39,232 bases of DNA, taken from the NCBI GenBank assembly GCA_017478515.1, contig JAFVDH010000030.1, positions 1-39,232 of the forward strand, given 5' to 3'. Shown here piece after piece: positions 15,249-22,563 of this stretch. Source of the DNA: a bacterium (GTDB taxonomy: Bacteria > Cyanobacteriota > Vampirovibrionia > Gastranaerophilales > Gastranaerophilaceae). Below the pieces are notes generated by a model. It was given only the letters and a program-made list of their open reading frames with translations. It had not been told where the DNA came from and ran no database searches. Position numbers and translations under genes: made by a program. How positions within the stretch are numbered: position 1 is the first letter of the stretch; each line of letters begins with the position of its first letter.

Positions 15249-16602
15249 GATAAAGGGTACAAATGTTCACATAGGTGACAATTTTGTATTGCCGATAGAA
15301 AAAAAAGAAGACAAACTAAATTCTCCTGAGGGGATGCAGCTACAGGATGAATTGCGACTGCTTAAATTAGAAATAAAAAAAGCAGAAATTCAAAAGCAAG
15401 AATTAATTGAGGAAGGGCAAAAAAAGGCCGAAGAATTAATAAATGAAGCAAATGTAAGAATAGAAAAAGAAAATTCTGAAATAGCAAAAAAAAGAGAAGA
15501 AGATACAAAAGCCTTTGAAACTCAAATGGCTGAAGAGTCAGAAAAAATAAAGGCAGAAGCATATCAAGCAGGTTATGATGACGGTTATAAGCAGGGCTAT
15601 GTAGTTATTACAAATGAATTGGAAAATAAAATCCATGCCGTGGATAATTTTGCAAAATGCCAGTTTGAGCTTAAAAATAATATAGTTAAATCTTCTGAAC
15701 TTGATATTCTAAGTCTTGTCATTGAGATTGCAAAAAAAGTTTGCACTAAATCTTTGGAATTAAATCCCGAAATAGTTAAAATGCTTACGGTTAGTGCTAT
15801 AAAAGAATTGAAAGATAAAGAAGATATAACAATTATTGTAAATCCAAAGCTTATGGAAGTTATAAATTCAATATCTGATAGGCTGAAAGAAGAAATTCCT
15901 CAACTTCAAAATATAAGAATTTTAGAAGATAATAATGTTTCTGCTGATGGGACGATAGTAGAATCAATGCTTAGCCGTGTTGACAGCAGGGTTAAATCGC
16001 AAATAAACGAAATTGCGGATAGATTGTTTGAGGCATATAACTCTGAAGATGAAGAATTTGAAAAATTCATGATGTCTTTGGAAGAACATGATATTACGGC
16101 GTTAGAAAATATTGAACTGTCTGATGATGCAAATATTGAAGCGTTTTTAAACGAATTGGATGATATTCAATCTTACGATGATAAGATTAGAGATGAAGAT
16201 GCCGAATACTATGACAATTTGGATATTGAGGCATTAAAACAGGCGGATTTGGATAACGGACATGTTGTTTTAGAAAATGAGCAGTCAGACAAAAATGAAA
16301 TTAGTATACATGATATTAATCTTGATGAGTTTGAAGAAATTTTGACAGTTGATGATAATTCAGCAGATGATGGATTGGAGAGTGATTTTGAAACCTCAAA
16401 TAGTGTTTCTCAGGAAAGTATGATGACGATTGCTCCTGAAATTGACGATTCATCTATTAATTTAGAGAATGAACAAGGTAATGTTGACAGTTTAAATCCT
16501 GAAATATTTTTAGAGGAAAATCCGATTTTGCCGGAAACGGAAGATATGCAAATTCCTCCTGTTAAAAGAGAAGAAATAACAGGTGAAGAAGATGTTCAAT
16601 AA
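15241..16602 (+). CDS. fliH: FliH-like export regulator with long acidic tail
   Basis: Its position between fliG and fliI and its features identify FliH, the stator that inhibits and positions the FliI ATPase. A charged coiled coil (about 30-105) leads to the FliH-type AYQAGYDDGYKQGY (107-120), then the C-terminal FliH core (about 150-266). Unusually, residues about 267-453 form an added, very acidic region rich in Asp and Glu, so the protein is about twice the normal size (about 230). It starts with TTG at 15241; GAGGA at 15228-15232 sits at the right distance and the start overlaps fliG. An ATG further in would cut the coiled coil. Confidence 0.87.
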   Translation: MTRIKGTNVHIGDNFVLPIEKKEDKLNSPEGMQLQDELRLLKLEIKKAEIQKQELIEEGQKKAEELINEANVRIEKENSEIAKKREEDTKAFETQMAEESEKIKAEAYQAGYDDGYKQGYVVITNELENKIHAVDNFAKCQFELKNNIVKSSELDILSLVIEIAKKVCTKSLELNPEIVKMLTVSAIKELKDKEDITIIVNPKLMEVINSISDRLKEEIPQLQNIRILEDNNVSADGTIVESMLSRVDSRVKSQINEIADRLFEAYNSEDEEFEKFMMSLEEHDITALENIELSDDANIEAFLNELDDIQSYDDKIRDEDAEYYDNLDIEALKQADLDNGHVVLENEQSDKNEISIHDINLDEFEEILTVDDNSADDGLESDFETSNSVSQESMMTIAPEIDDSSINLENEQGNVDSLNPEIFLEENPILPETEDMQIPPVKREEITGEEDVQ

Positions 16603-17917
16603 AGAAAGATACCTGAAAATTATTGAGGAAACAAAAACTATAAAAGAAATAGGCCGAGTTACACAGGTAATAGGGCTTATTATAGAATCAGAGGGCCCGC
16701 AGGCAAGTATAGGTGATTTGTGTTATATATACCCGAGCGATAACAGCGAACCAATTTGGTCGGAAGTTGTAGGGTTTAAACAATCAGATGACGGAAAAAC
16801 CGATAAAATTCAGTTAATGCCGTTGGGTAAAATGGAGGGTATTCAACCCGGTGCAACTGTAGTAAATACAGGTTATCCAATGAAAATAAAAGTTGGTGAG
16901 CAGCTTTTGGGCAGAGTTTTGGATGGATTGGGAAACCCTATTGATAATCTTGGTGAAATCCCATGTCAAACGTATCGTTCGACAAAAGCTGATATAATAA
17001 ATCCTTTAAAACGAAACAGAATATGCGAACCTTTGCCATTGGGCATAAAATCCGTAGATGGATTTATAACTGTAGGAAAAGGTCAGCGGATGGGTATTTT
17101 TGCAGGTTCTGGTGTGGGCAAAAGTACGACAATGGGTATGATGGCTAAAAATACAACGGCTGATGTCAATGTAATTGCTCTAATCGGTGAACGTGGCCGT
17201 GAGGTTAAAGAGTTTATTGAAGACATATTGGGTGAAGAGGGATTACGTCGTTCGGTTGTTGTTGCCTCTACTTCCGATGCACCTGATTTAGTCAAAATTA
17301 AGGCAGCGTTTGTTGCTACGACTATTGCGGAATATTTTAGGGATAAAGGTTTGGACGTATTGTTTATGCTTGATTCGGTTACCCGTATTGCAATGGCCCA
17401 AAGACAGGTTGGTTTGTCTTTAAACGAACCTGCCGCTACAAAAGGTTATCCGCCGAGCATGTTTGCTATTATGCCGCAGTTAATGGAACGTGCAGGGTCT
17501 AACGATAAGGGAACAATGACAGCGTTGTATACGGTTCTTGTTGAGGGTGATGACTTTAACGAACCTGTTTCGGATACGGCAAGAAGTATTCTCGACGGGC
17601 ATATAATGCTTTCCCGTGAATTGGCACATAAAAATCATTTCCCTGCCGTAGATGTTCTGCAATCTATAAGTCGTGTTATGGGTGATGTTACTACAAAAGA
17701 ACACAGAGCTGCTGCGGGAAGAATAAGAAATTTAATGGCTGTTTATCGAAAAAACGAAGATTTGATTAATATAGGTGCTTATATTAAAGGCTCTAATCCT
17801 GAATGTGATGAAGCTATTAAATTTATTGACAGAATTAATGCGTTTTTGAAACAGTCTACTTCTGATAAATGTCTTTATGATGATATTATTGAACAGTTAG
17901 AGCATTTATTGGACTAA
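16592..17917 (+). CDS. fliI: Flagellum-specific ATPase FliI
   Basis: A 441-residue export ATPase related to the F1 beta subunit. It has Walker A AGSGVGKST (171-179), IGERGREV with catalytic Glu200, Walker B LFMLDSVTR (about 257-265) and the LNEPAATKGYPPSMFAIMP region. The ATG at 16592 overlaps the fliH end by 11 bases and has AGGTGA at 16581-16586. A GTG at 16583 would add only three residues and lies on the ribosome site. fliJ, which normally follows, is not present after it. No hairpin terminator is seen in the next 250 bases. Confidence 0.96.
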   Translation: MFNKERYLKIIEETKTIKEIGRVTQVIGLIIESEGPQASIGDLCYIYPSDNSEPIWSEVVGFKQSDDGKTDKIQLMPLGKMEGIQPGATVVNTGYPMKIKVGEQLLGRVLDGLGNPIDNLGEIPCQTYRSTKADIINPLKRNRICEPLPLGIKSVDGFITVGKGQRMGIFAGSGVGKSTTMGMMAKNTTADVNVIALIGERGREVKEFIEDILGEEGLRRSVVVASTSDAPDLVKIKAAFVATTIAEYFRDKGLDVLFMLDSVTRIAMAQRQVGLSLNEPAATKGYPPSMFAIMPQLMERAGSNDKGTMTALYTVLVEGDDFNEPVSDTARSILDGHIMLSRELAHKNHFPAVDVLQSISRVMGDVTTKEHRAAAGRIRNLMAVYRKNEDLINIGAYIKGSNPECDEAIKFIDRINAFLKQSTSDKCLYDDIIEQLEHLLD

Positions 17918-17945
17918 ATAAATTTAGTATGCGGTACGAAGTTGT

Positions 17946-18147
17946 GTTTTGTTAATAAATATTGTAAGCGTTGCAACTGTTGTTAATATTGAATTGTGGC
18001 GACTTTGGATAAAATTGTAAACTTTTGTAAATATGAATTTTAAAATGGCTGAAACTCAAGTATAATCACCTATATGATATGATATGATATGATGGGATGG
18101 GGAGTACTAAAGTTTTTTGGCTATATTGTCGATATGAAAAGTGTTGG
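17946..18147 (+). repeat. Promoter-leader cassette, copy A
   Basis: About 202 bp that align without gaps to 38933-39134 (constant offset of 20987), with about 36 mismatches by hand count. Within it, 18020-18066 (47 bp, ending in the -10 TATAAT at 18061-18066) and 18069-18093 (25 bp, four ATATG units plus AT) are identical in both copies. Upstream blocks share GTTTTGTTAA and AATATTGAAT. Downstream are ACTAAAG and ATGAAAAGTGTT. Similarity ends before the AAGGAGA ribosome site and the ATG at 18179. Transcription probably starts near 18073, giving a leader of roughly 105 bases. It occupies most of the 261-bp gap after fliI. Confidence 0.9.
18122..18136 (+). promoter_or_regulatory. Leader hairpin with TGTCG loop, copy A
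   Basis: TATAT (18122-18126) can pair with ATATG (18132-18136) around the loop TGTCG. In copy B the corresponding stem is CATGT/ACATG: one A-T pair becomes G-C and one T-G wobble becomes C-G, while the loop is unchanged. This pattern fits a conserved RNA hairpin in the leader. Confidence 0.5.
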
Positions 18148-18178
18148 TAATATTGAATATTTATGAAAGGAGAATTAA

Positions 18179-18535
18179 ATGAACATTAGCAATTTTTTAC
18201 GAAATTCAACCGTTAGCTCTAGATTTGCTCAAGGTAAACCACCTGCTATTGATAATAATAAAACTCAAACAGGAAGTGATATTGAGCCGTATAAATTAAA
18301 TGGTCCACGAAAAAATACAGGTTCAAACTCTGGTCTTAGTATTGAAGAGATGAAAAACATTTTAGGTAATACACAAACCCAAGGAGATGACCCTGTATAT
18401 AGCGGAAATTATGGACCAAACCCAGGGGAAAATACTGGAAATACAGGTTCAAATTCAGGTCTTAGTATTAAAGATATAAAAAACCTTTTAGGCAATACGC
18501 AAACTCAAGGTGATAATCCGATATATAAATTTTAA
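18179..18535 (+). CDS. 118-residue protein with two 29-residue repeats
   Basis: A polar protein of unknown function, without signal peptide or membrane segment. Two near-identical 29-residue units lie at 46-74 and 88-116: each runs NTGSNSGLSI, then a short charged helix ending KN(I/L)LGNTQTQGD, and closes with P(V/I)Y. Gly, Asn and Pro fill the linkers. The AAGGAGA ribosome site is strong. It is driven by copy A of the duplicated promoter-leader cassette, so it is presumably co-expressed with the cut-off gene at 39171. A terminator follows directly. Confidence 0.8.
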   Translation: MNISNFLRNSTVSSRFAQGKPPAIDNNKTQTGSDIEPYKLNGPRKNTGSNSGLSIEEMKNILGNTQTQGDDPVYSGNYGPNPGENTGNTGSNSGLSIKDIKNLLGNTQTQGDNPIYKF

Positions 18536-18554
18536 AAATTTGAATTTTATTATT

Positions 18555-18597
18555 AGGAAGTCCAATGTGATAACATTGGACTTCCTGTTTAGTTTTT
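18555..18597. terminator. Bidirectional hairpin terminator
   Basis: A perfect 14-bp stem AGGAAGTCCAATGT (18555-18568) / 18573-18586 with loop GATA, followed on the plus strand by GTTTAGTTTTTG. It lies between the 118-residue gene and the convergent HNH-like gene. Confidence 0.88.
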
Positions 18598-18634
18598 GTA
18601 GTTTAAGTTTATTTTGGTTTTTAGTAATTCTATA

Positions 18635-19765
18635 TTATGCTGCTTTTTCTTCTTCTGTTTTAGATTCTTGTCTTTTTGCTTCAATTTCTTCAGGTGTTAA
18701 AACTCTTAATTTGATTTGTCCGTTAGTTTGTTTTTCTAATGCTTTTTGCAAATCAACAGGATAATCGTCATATTTATCGCCTAATTCGCCGCTTACAATT
18801 TTATCTGTAACAAAGTCTATGTTTTTTTGTGCTGATTCAGGCATGTTAGGATAATTTGTCATCCAGTAGTTATTTAAATCGTAATTACCTCTTTTGCTGT
18901 TGCATTCGCCGCATTCACCAAGGTAGTTTGCTGTATTGTTTGCTCCTTTTAACGAATGTGGTTGAATGTGTTCTGCTGTTGCTGTTGCAGGGTTTAATAA
19001 TCTTTGCATGATTTTTGTTGTTGATGCATTTGAATATTTTTCGAAGAATTTTTCGATTTGTGCTTCTGATGTCGGAAGTTTAACAGCTCTATCCAATACT
19101 TGGTGTTTTAATTCTCTGTCGCCGTTTGAATTTAATAAAGCATTTAAACCTGATAAGAAATTATTACGTCTAAAGTTTACGTTATCTTCGCTTTTTAGTT
19201 GAGCGATTGTGTTGTCAACGTAAGAATTGATTTCGTTGTTTCTGCAATGATTTGATAATAATGATGCTTTGATGTTGTTTAAAACTCTTTTGTTTTCGTT
19301 GTTGAAAACTTCGTGAGTATCAACATTACTGTGAGAAATAATAGATGAAACATCTGTCATTTCGTCTTTTTGTGCTTCAGAGATAATATAGTTAACTATA
19401 GCACTTTCATTACCTCTAAAGTATTTTTTGTTGTTTTGTAAGAAATCGGCTAAATCAGAACCTGATTTTTGGGTTGCTTCAAGGCAAAGTTGTTGGTTTT
19501 GTTTATAGGTTAACATAGGCATTCCGCAGCAACCGCACGGAACGTCATTTAATTTTACTACTCTGAAATTAGACGTAGAACAAGAGTGTCCTTTGAATGA
19601 TACTGCTTGTCCGCCTAAAAAGTAGTTCATATGTGCTAAAGCCGGATTAACTGTTTGAGTTTTTACAAAAGGTTTTTGAATTGGGCTAGTAACAAATGCT
19701 GATTTAGCATCTGTGTTTTTGTTCAAGACACTGGTATGAACTTTTGAACTAACCGAATTAAACAT
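18635..19765 (-). CDS. HNH-nuclease-like protein with N-terminal Cys cluster
   Basis: A 376-residue protein. The C-terminal part carries an HNH-type pattern: AEHIQPHS (264-271, His266), then NNTANYLGECGECNSKRGN with Cys285 and Cys288 and the Asn-Ser-Lys segment. Near the N-terminus, VPCGCCGMPML (Cys77, Cys79, Cys80) looks like half of a zinc knuckle that may pair with later cysteines. A short AVSFKG element lies at 54-59. The middle (about 100-260) is helical and unrecognised, and the tail is charged. A free-standing nuclease, a phage-type endonuclease or an effector are all possible. An AAAGG ribosome site lies about 12 bases before the ATG at 19765. It is divergent to hppA. Confidence 0.72.
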   Translation of the reverse strand: MFNSVSSKVHTSVLNKNTDAKSAFVTSPIQKPFVKTQTVNPALAHMNYFLGGQAVSFKGHSCSTSNFRVVKLNDVPCGCCGMPMLTYKQNQQLCLEATQKSGSDLADFLQNNKKYFRGNESAIVNYIISEAQKDEMTDVSSIISHSNVDTHEVFNNENKRVLNNIKASLLSNHCRNNEINSYVDNTIAQLKSEDNVNFRRNNFLSGLNALLNSNGDRELKHQVLDRAVKLPTSEAQIEKFFEKYSNASTTKIMQRLLNPATATAEHIQPHSLKGANNTANYLGECGECNSKRGNYDLNNYWMTNYPNMPESAQKNIDFVTDKIVSGELGDKYDDYPVDLQKALEKQTNGQIKLRVLTPEEIEAKRQESKTEEEKAA

Positions 19766-19876
19766 TAAAAATAAAACCTTTAACCAACCTTACATTTATA
19801 TAAACAATTTGTCCTCTGAATAATTGATTTTTTGTTAACAAATATTTACAAACAATATTCTTTATAGTATTTAAAG

Positions 19877-19927
19877 TATAATCTTATATATAATGTAGTG
19901 TTTATTTTTATTTCAAATAAAAATAAA
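19877..19927 (+). promoter_or_regulatory. hppA promoters and AT-only leader palindrome
   Basis: Two TATAAT boxes (19877-19882 and 19889-19894) are followed by a palindrome of 13+1+13 bases, TTTATTTTTATTT (19901-19913), C, then 19915-19927. From the second box the transcript would start at about the first base of the palindrome, giving a 5'-terminal hairpin of about 12 A-U pairs. The ribosome site AAGGAGAG follows near 19939. Confidence 0.55.
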
Positions 19928-19951
19928 GTTATTAGTTTAAGGAGAGAACGC

Positions 19952-22369
19952 ATGGAAAAAAACACTAAGAAAAATCTACTAGCATCGGTTCTTTCAATGC
20001 TATTAGTGTCTGCTCCCGCATTGGCAAGTGAAGCAGATTTAGTTGTTCCAAACATTGCTAAACATTATCCTTTAGGACACACTTTATTGTTAATCGGTAT
20101 TGCGGTGTCTGTTTTAGGGTTGATTTTCGGTTTAATTGCTTTTGCTCAAGTTAAAAAAATCGAAGTTCACGAATGCATGGCTAATGTTGGAAACACAATT
20201 TTTGAAACTTGTAAAACCTATTTAATTCAACAAGGTAAATTCTTAATTGCATTAGAAATCTTGATTGGTTTATGTATTGCATTTTACTTCGGCGGATTGG
20301 CTAAAATGGGTTGGACAGGTGTTCTAATTATTTTGGCCTTTTCTGTAATTGGTATTTTGGGTTCTTACGCAGTAGCTTGGTTCGGTATCAGAATGAACAC
20401 TTTAGCTAACTCAAGAACTGCATTTACAGCTTTAAAAGGCAACCCTCTAAACATCTTAAACTTACCTCTAAAAGCAGGTATGTCTATTGGTGTTGTTTTA
20501 GTATCAATAGAATTAATTTTGATGTTAGTAATTTTATTATTCGTACCCGGTAATATTGCAGGTGCATGTTTCATCGGTTTTGCAATCGGTGAATCTTTAG
20601 GTGCTTCTGCTCTTCGTGTAGCGGGTGGTATCTTTACAAAAATTGCCGATATTGGTTCTGACTTGATGAAAATTCAATTCGGTATTAAAGAAGATGACCC
20701 TAGAAACCCTGGTGTTATTGCCGATTGTACAGGTGATAATGCCGGTGACTCTATCGGGCCTACAGCTGACGGTTTTGAAACTTACGGTGTAACAGGTGTT
20801 GCTCTTGTTTCATTTATCCTTTTAGCTGTTCAAGGTGATGTTAACCAATGTCAATTATTGGCTTGGATTTTCACAATGAGATTTTTGATGATTTTAACAT
20901 CAATTATTTCTTACGGTATTAACGCTATATTTACTAAAATTTATGCTGTAAATACCCAAAAATTTGACTTTGAACAACCTTTGACAAACTTAGTTTGGAT
21001 TACATCAGTGTTGTCAATTGTTATGACTTATGGCGTAAGCTATTGGTTATTAGCTCCAATGGGCGGAAGTTTATGGTTAGTTTTATCAACAATCATCTCT
21101 TGCGGTACAATTGGTGCTGCTTTAATTCCTGAAGCTACTAAAAAATTCACTTCACCTCAAGCTTTACATACTAAAGAAGTTGTAACAGCATCTCGTGAAG
21201 GCGGTTCATCTTTAACAATCCTTTCAGGTATTGTTTCAGGTAACTTCTCAGGTTTCTGGATTGGAGCTGTTATTGTATTATTAATGGGCTTGGCTTACGG
21301 TGCAAGCTTATTTATCCCTGAAACTACAATGGTTTATCCGTCAGTATTTGCTTTCGGTTTAGTTGCATTCGGTTTCTTGGGTATGGGCCCTGTTACTATT
21401 GCTGTTGACTCTTACGGCCCTGTAACAGATAACGCTCAATCAGTTTATGAATTATCATTAATTGAATCTATTCCTAATGTGGGTGAAGAAATTGAAAAAC
21501 AATACAATTTCAAACCTGATTTTGACAATGCTAAGAAATACTTAGAAGAAAATGACGGTGCAGGTAACACTTTCAAGGCAACTTCTAAACCTGTATTAAT
21601 CGGTACAGCTGTTGTTGGTGCTACTACTATGATTTTCTCATTAATCTTAGTAATTCAAAACGTTTTAGGTATTACTCCTGAAATGATATTAAATATGTTA
21701 AATCCTTACACATTACTTGGTTTCATAGCCGGTGGTGCTGTAATTTACTGGTTCTCAGGTGCGTCTATGCAAGCTGTTACAACAGGTGCATATTCTGCGG
21801 TTGAATATATCAGAAAACATATTAAGTTAGATTCTGAAGAACAATCAGCTAACATTTCTAATTCAAAAGAAGTTGTTAAGATTTGTACTCAATATGCTCA
21901 AAAAGGTATGTGGAATATCTTTATTGCATTGTTCTCATTTGCATTGGCATTTGCGTTCTTATCAGCTCCTTTAGGTGAAAACTTACACCCTGTATCATTC
22001 TTCGTAAGCTACTTGATAGCAATTGCTGTATTCGGCTTATTCCAAGCTGTATTTATGGCAAACGCAGGCGGATGCTGGGATAATGCTAAGAAAATCGTTG
22101 AAGTTGACTTAGCTGAAAAGGGTACACCTTTACACGATGCAACAGTTGTTGGTGATACAGTTGGTGATCCGTTCAAAGATACTTCTTCTGTAGCTATGAA
22201 CCCTATCATTAAATTCACTACATTGTTCGGCTTGTTGGCAATGGAAATTGCTATCAACCCTGCATTCCAAAAATATGCACCTGTAGTTGGTGTTGTATTC
22301 TTGGTCGTAGCATTGATATTTGTATTAAGAACATTCTATGCTATGAGAATTCCTGAAAGAAAAGACTAA
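19952..22369 (+). CDS. hppA: Membrane-bound proton/sodium-pumping pyrophosphatase
   Basis: An 805-residue integral membrane protein that hydrolyses pyrophosphate to pump H+ or Na+. Catalytic loops are present: DIGSDL (233-238), EDDPRNP (247-253), the DxxxDxxxD set Asp258/Asp262/Asp266, VDSYGPVTDNA (about 485-495), GGCWDNAKK (706-714) and GDTVGDPFKD (734-743). Several positions differ from the usual family (for example GDSIGPTADGFE in place of GDCAGMAADLFE), marking a divergent subgroup. GNTFKAT has Lys542 at the site that makes these pumps potassium-independent when Lys. An N-terminal signal-like segment ends APALAS near residue 26. The start at 19952 has AAGGAGAG; an in-frame start at 19898 would lie inside the leader palindrome. 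Confidence 0.93.
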   Translation: MEKNTKKNLLASVLSMLLVSAPALASEADLVVPNIAKHYPLGHTLLLIGIAVSVLGLIFGLIAFAQVKKIEVHECMANVGNTIFETCKTYLIQQGKFLIALEILIGLCIAFYFGGLAKMGWTGVLIILAFSVIGILGSYAVAWFGIRMNTLANSRTAFTALKGNPLNILNLPLKAGMSIGVVLVSIELILMLVILLFVPGNIAGACFIGFAIGESLGASALRVAGGIFTKIADIGSDLMKIQFGIKEDDPRNPGVIADCTGDNAGDSIGPTADGFETYGVTGVALVSFILLAVQGDVNQCQLLAWIFTMRFLMILTSIISYGINAIFTKIYAVNTQKFDFEQPLTNLVWITSVLSIVMTYGVSYWLLAPMGGSLWLVLSTIISCGTIGAALIPEATKKFTSPQALHTKEVVTASREGGSSLTILSGIVSGNFSGFWIGAVIVLLMGLAYGASLFIPETTMVYPSVFAFGLVAFGFLGMGPVTIAVDSYGPVTDNAQSVYELSLIESIPNVGEEIEKQYNFKPDFDNAKKYLEENDGAGNTFKATSKPVLIGTAVVGATTMIFSLILVIQNVLGITPEMILNMLNPYTLLGFIAGGAVIYWFSGASMQAVTTGAYSAVEYIRKHIKLDSEEQSANISNSKEVVKICTQYAQKGMWNIFIALFSFALAFAFLSAPLGENLHPVSFFVSYLIAIAVFGLFQAVFMANAGGCWDNAKKIVEVDLAEKGTPLHDATVVGDTVGDPFKDTSSVAMNPIIKFTTLFGLLAMEIAINPAFQKYAPVVGVVFLVVALIFVLRTFYAMRIPERKD

Positions 22370-22393
22370 TTTAATTAGTATTTAAGATAAGGA

Positions 22394-22430
22394 AAAAGCG
22401 GGCGGTTTTTTAAAACCGCCCGCTTTTATT
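22394..22430 (+). terminator. hppA terminator
   Basis: A perfect 16-bp stem (22394-22409 / 22412-22427) with core GCGGGCGG/CCGCCCGC, A-rich on the left and ending in TTTT on the right, then ATTATT. It is 24 bases after the hppA stop. Confidence 0.93.
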
Positions 22431-22445
22431 ATTAAATTTTTCAAT

Positions 22446-22470
22446 TTCTTTACAATTTTTTTGTAAAGAA
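22446..22470. repeat. Perfect 10-bp inverted repeat upstream of unknown gene
   Basis: TTCTTTACAA (22446-22455) and TTGTAAAGAA (22461-22470) around five T. It lies about 20 bp upstream of the likely -35 region of the next gene, so an operator is possible. It could also be a second weak terminator hairpin for hppA. Confidence 0.45.
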
Positions 22471-22490
22471 GTTGGATATTTTATAGAGTT

Positions 22491-22517
22491 TTGGATTTCA
22501 AAATGCAATAATATAAT
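22491..22517 (+). promoter_or_regulatory. Promoter of the 221-residue gene
   Basis: TATAAT at 22512-22517 with a possible TTGGAT -35 at 22491-22496 (short spacer of 15). The -10 sits inside a small inverted repeat GCAAT-AATATA-ATTGC. The leader contains AAAGGAC a few bases before the ATG at 22564. Confidence 0.5.
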
Positions 22518-22563
22518 TGCAGCCTGTTGAATAAACTTCCTTATAAAAAGAAAGGACATTTTT

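Noticed and set aside
19898..19951. Upstream start for hppA
   Set aside because: It would translate the AT palindrome; AAGGAGAG sits properly before 19952.
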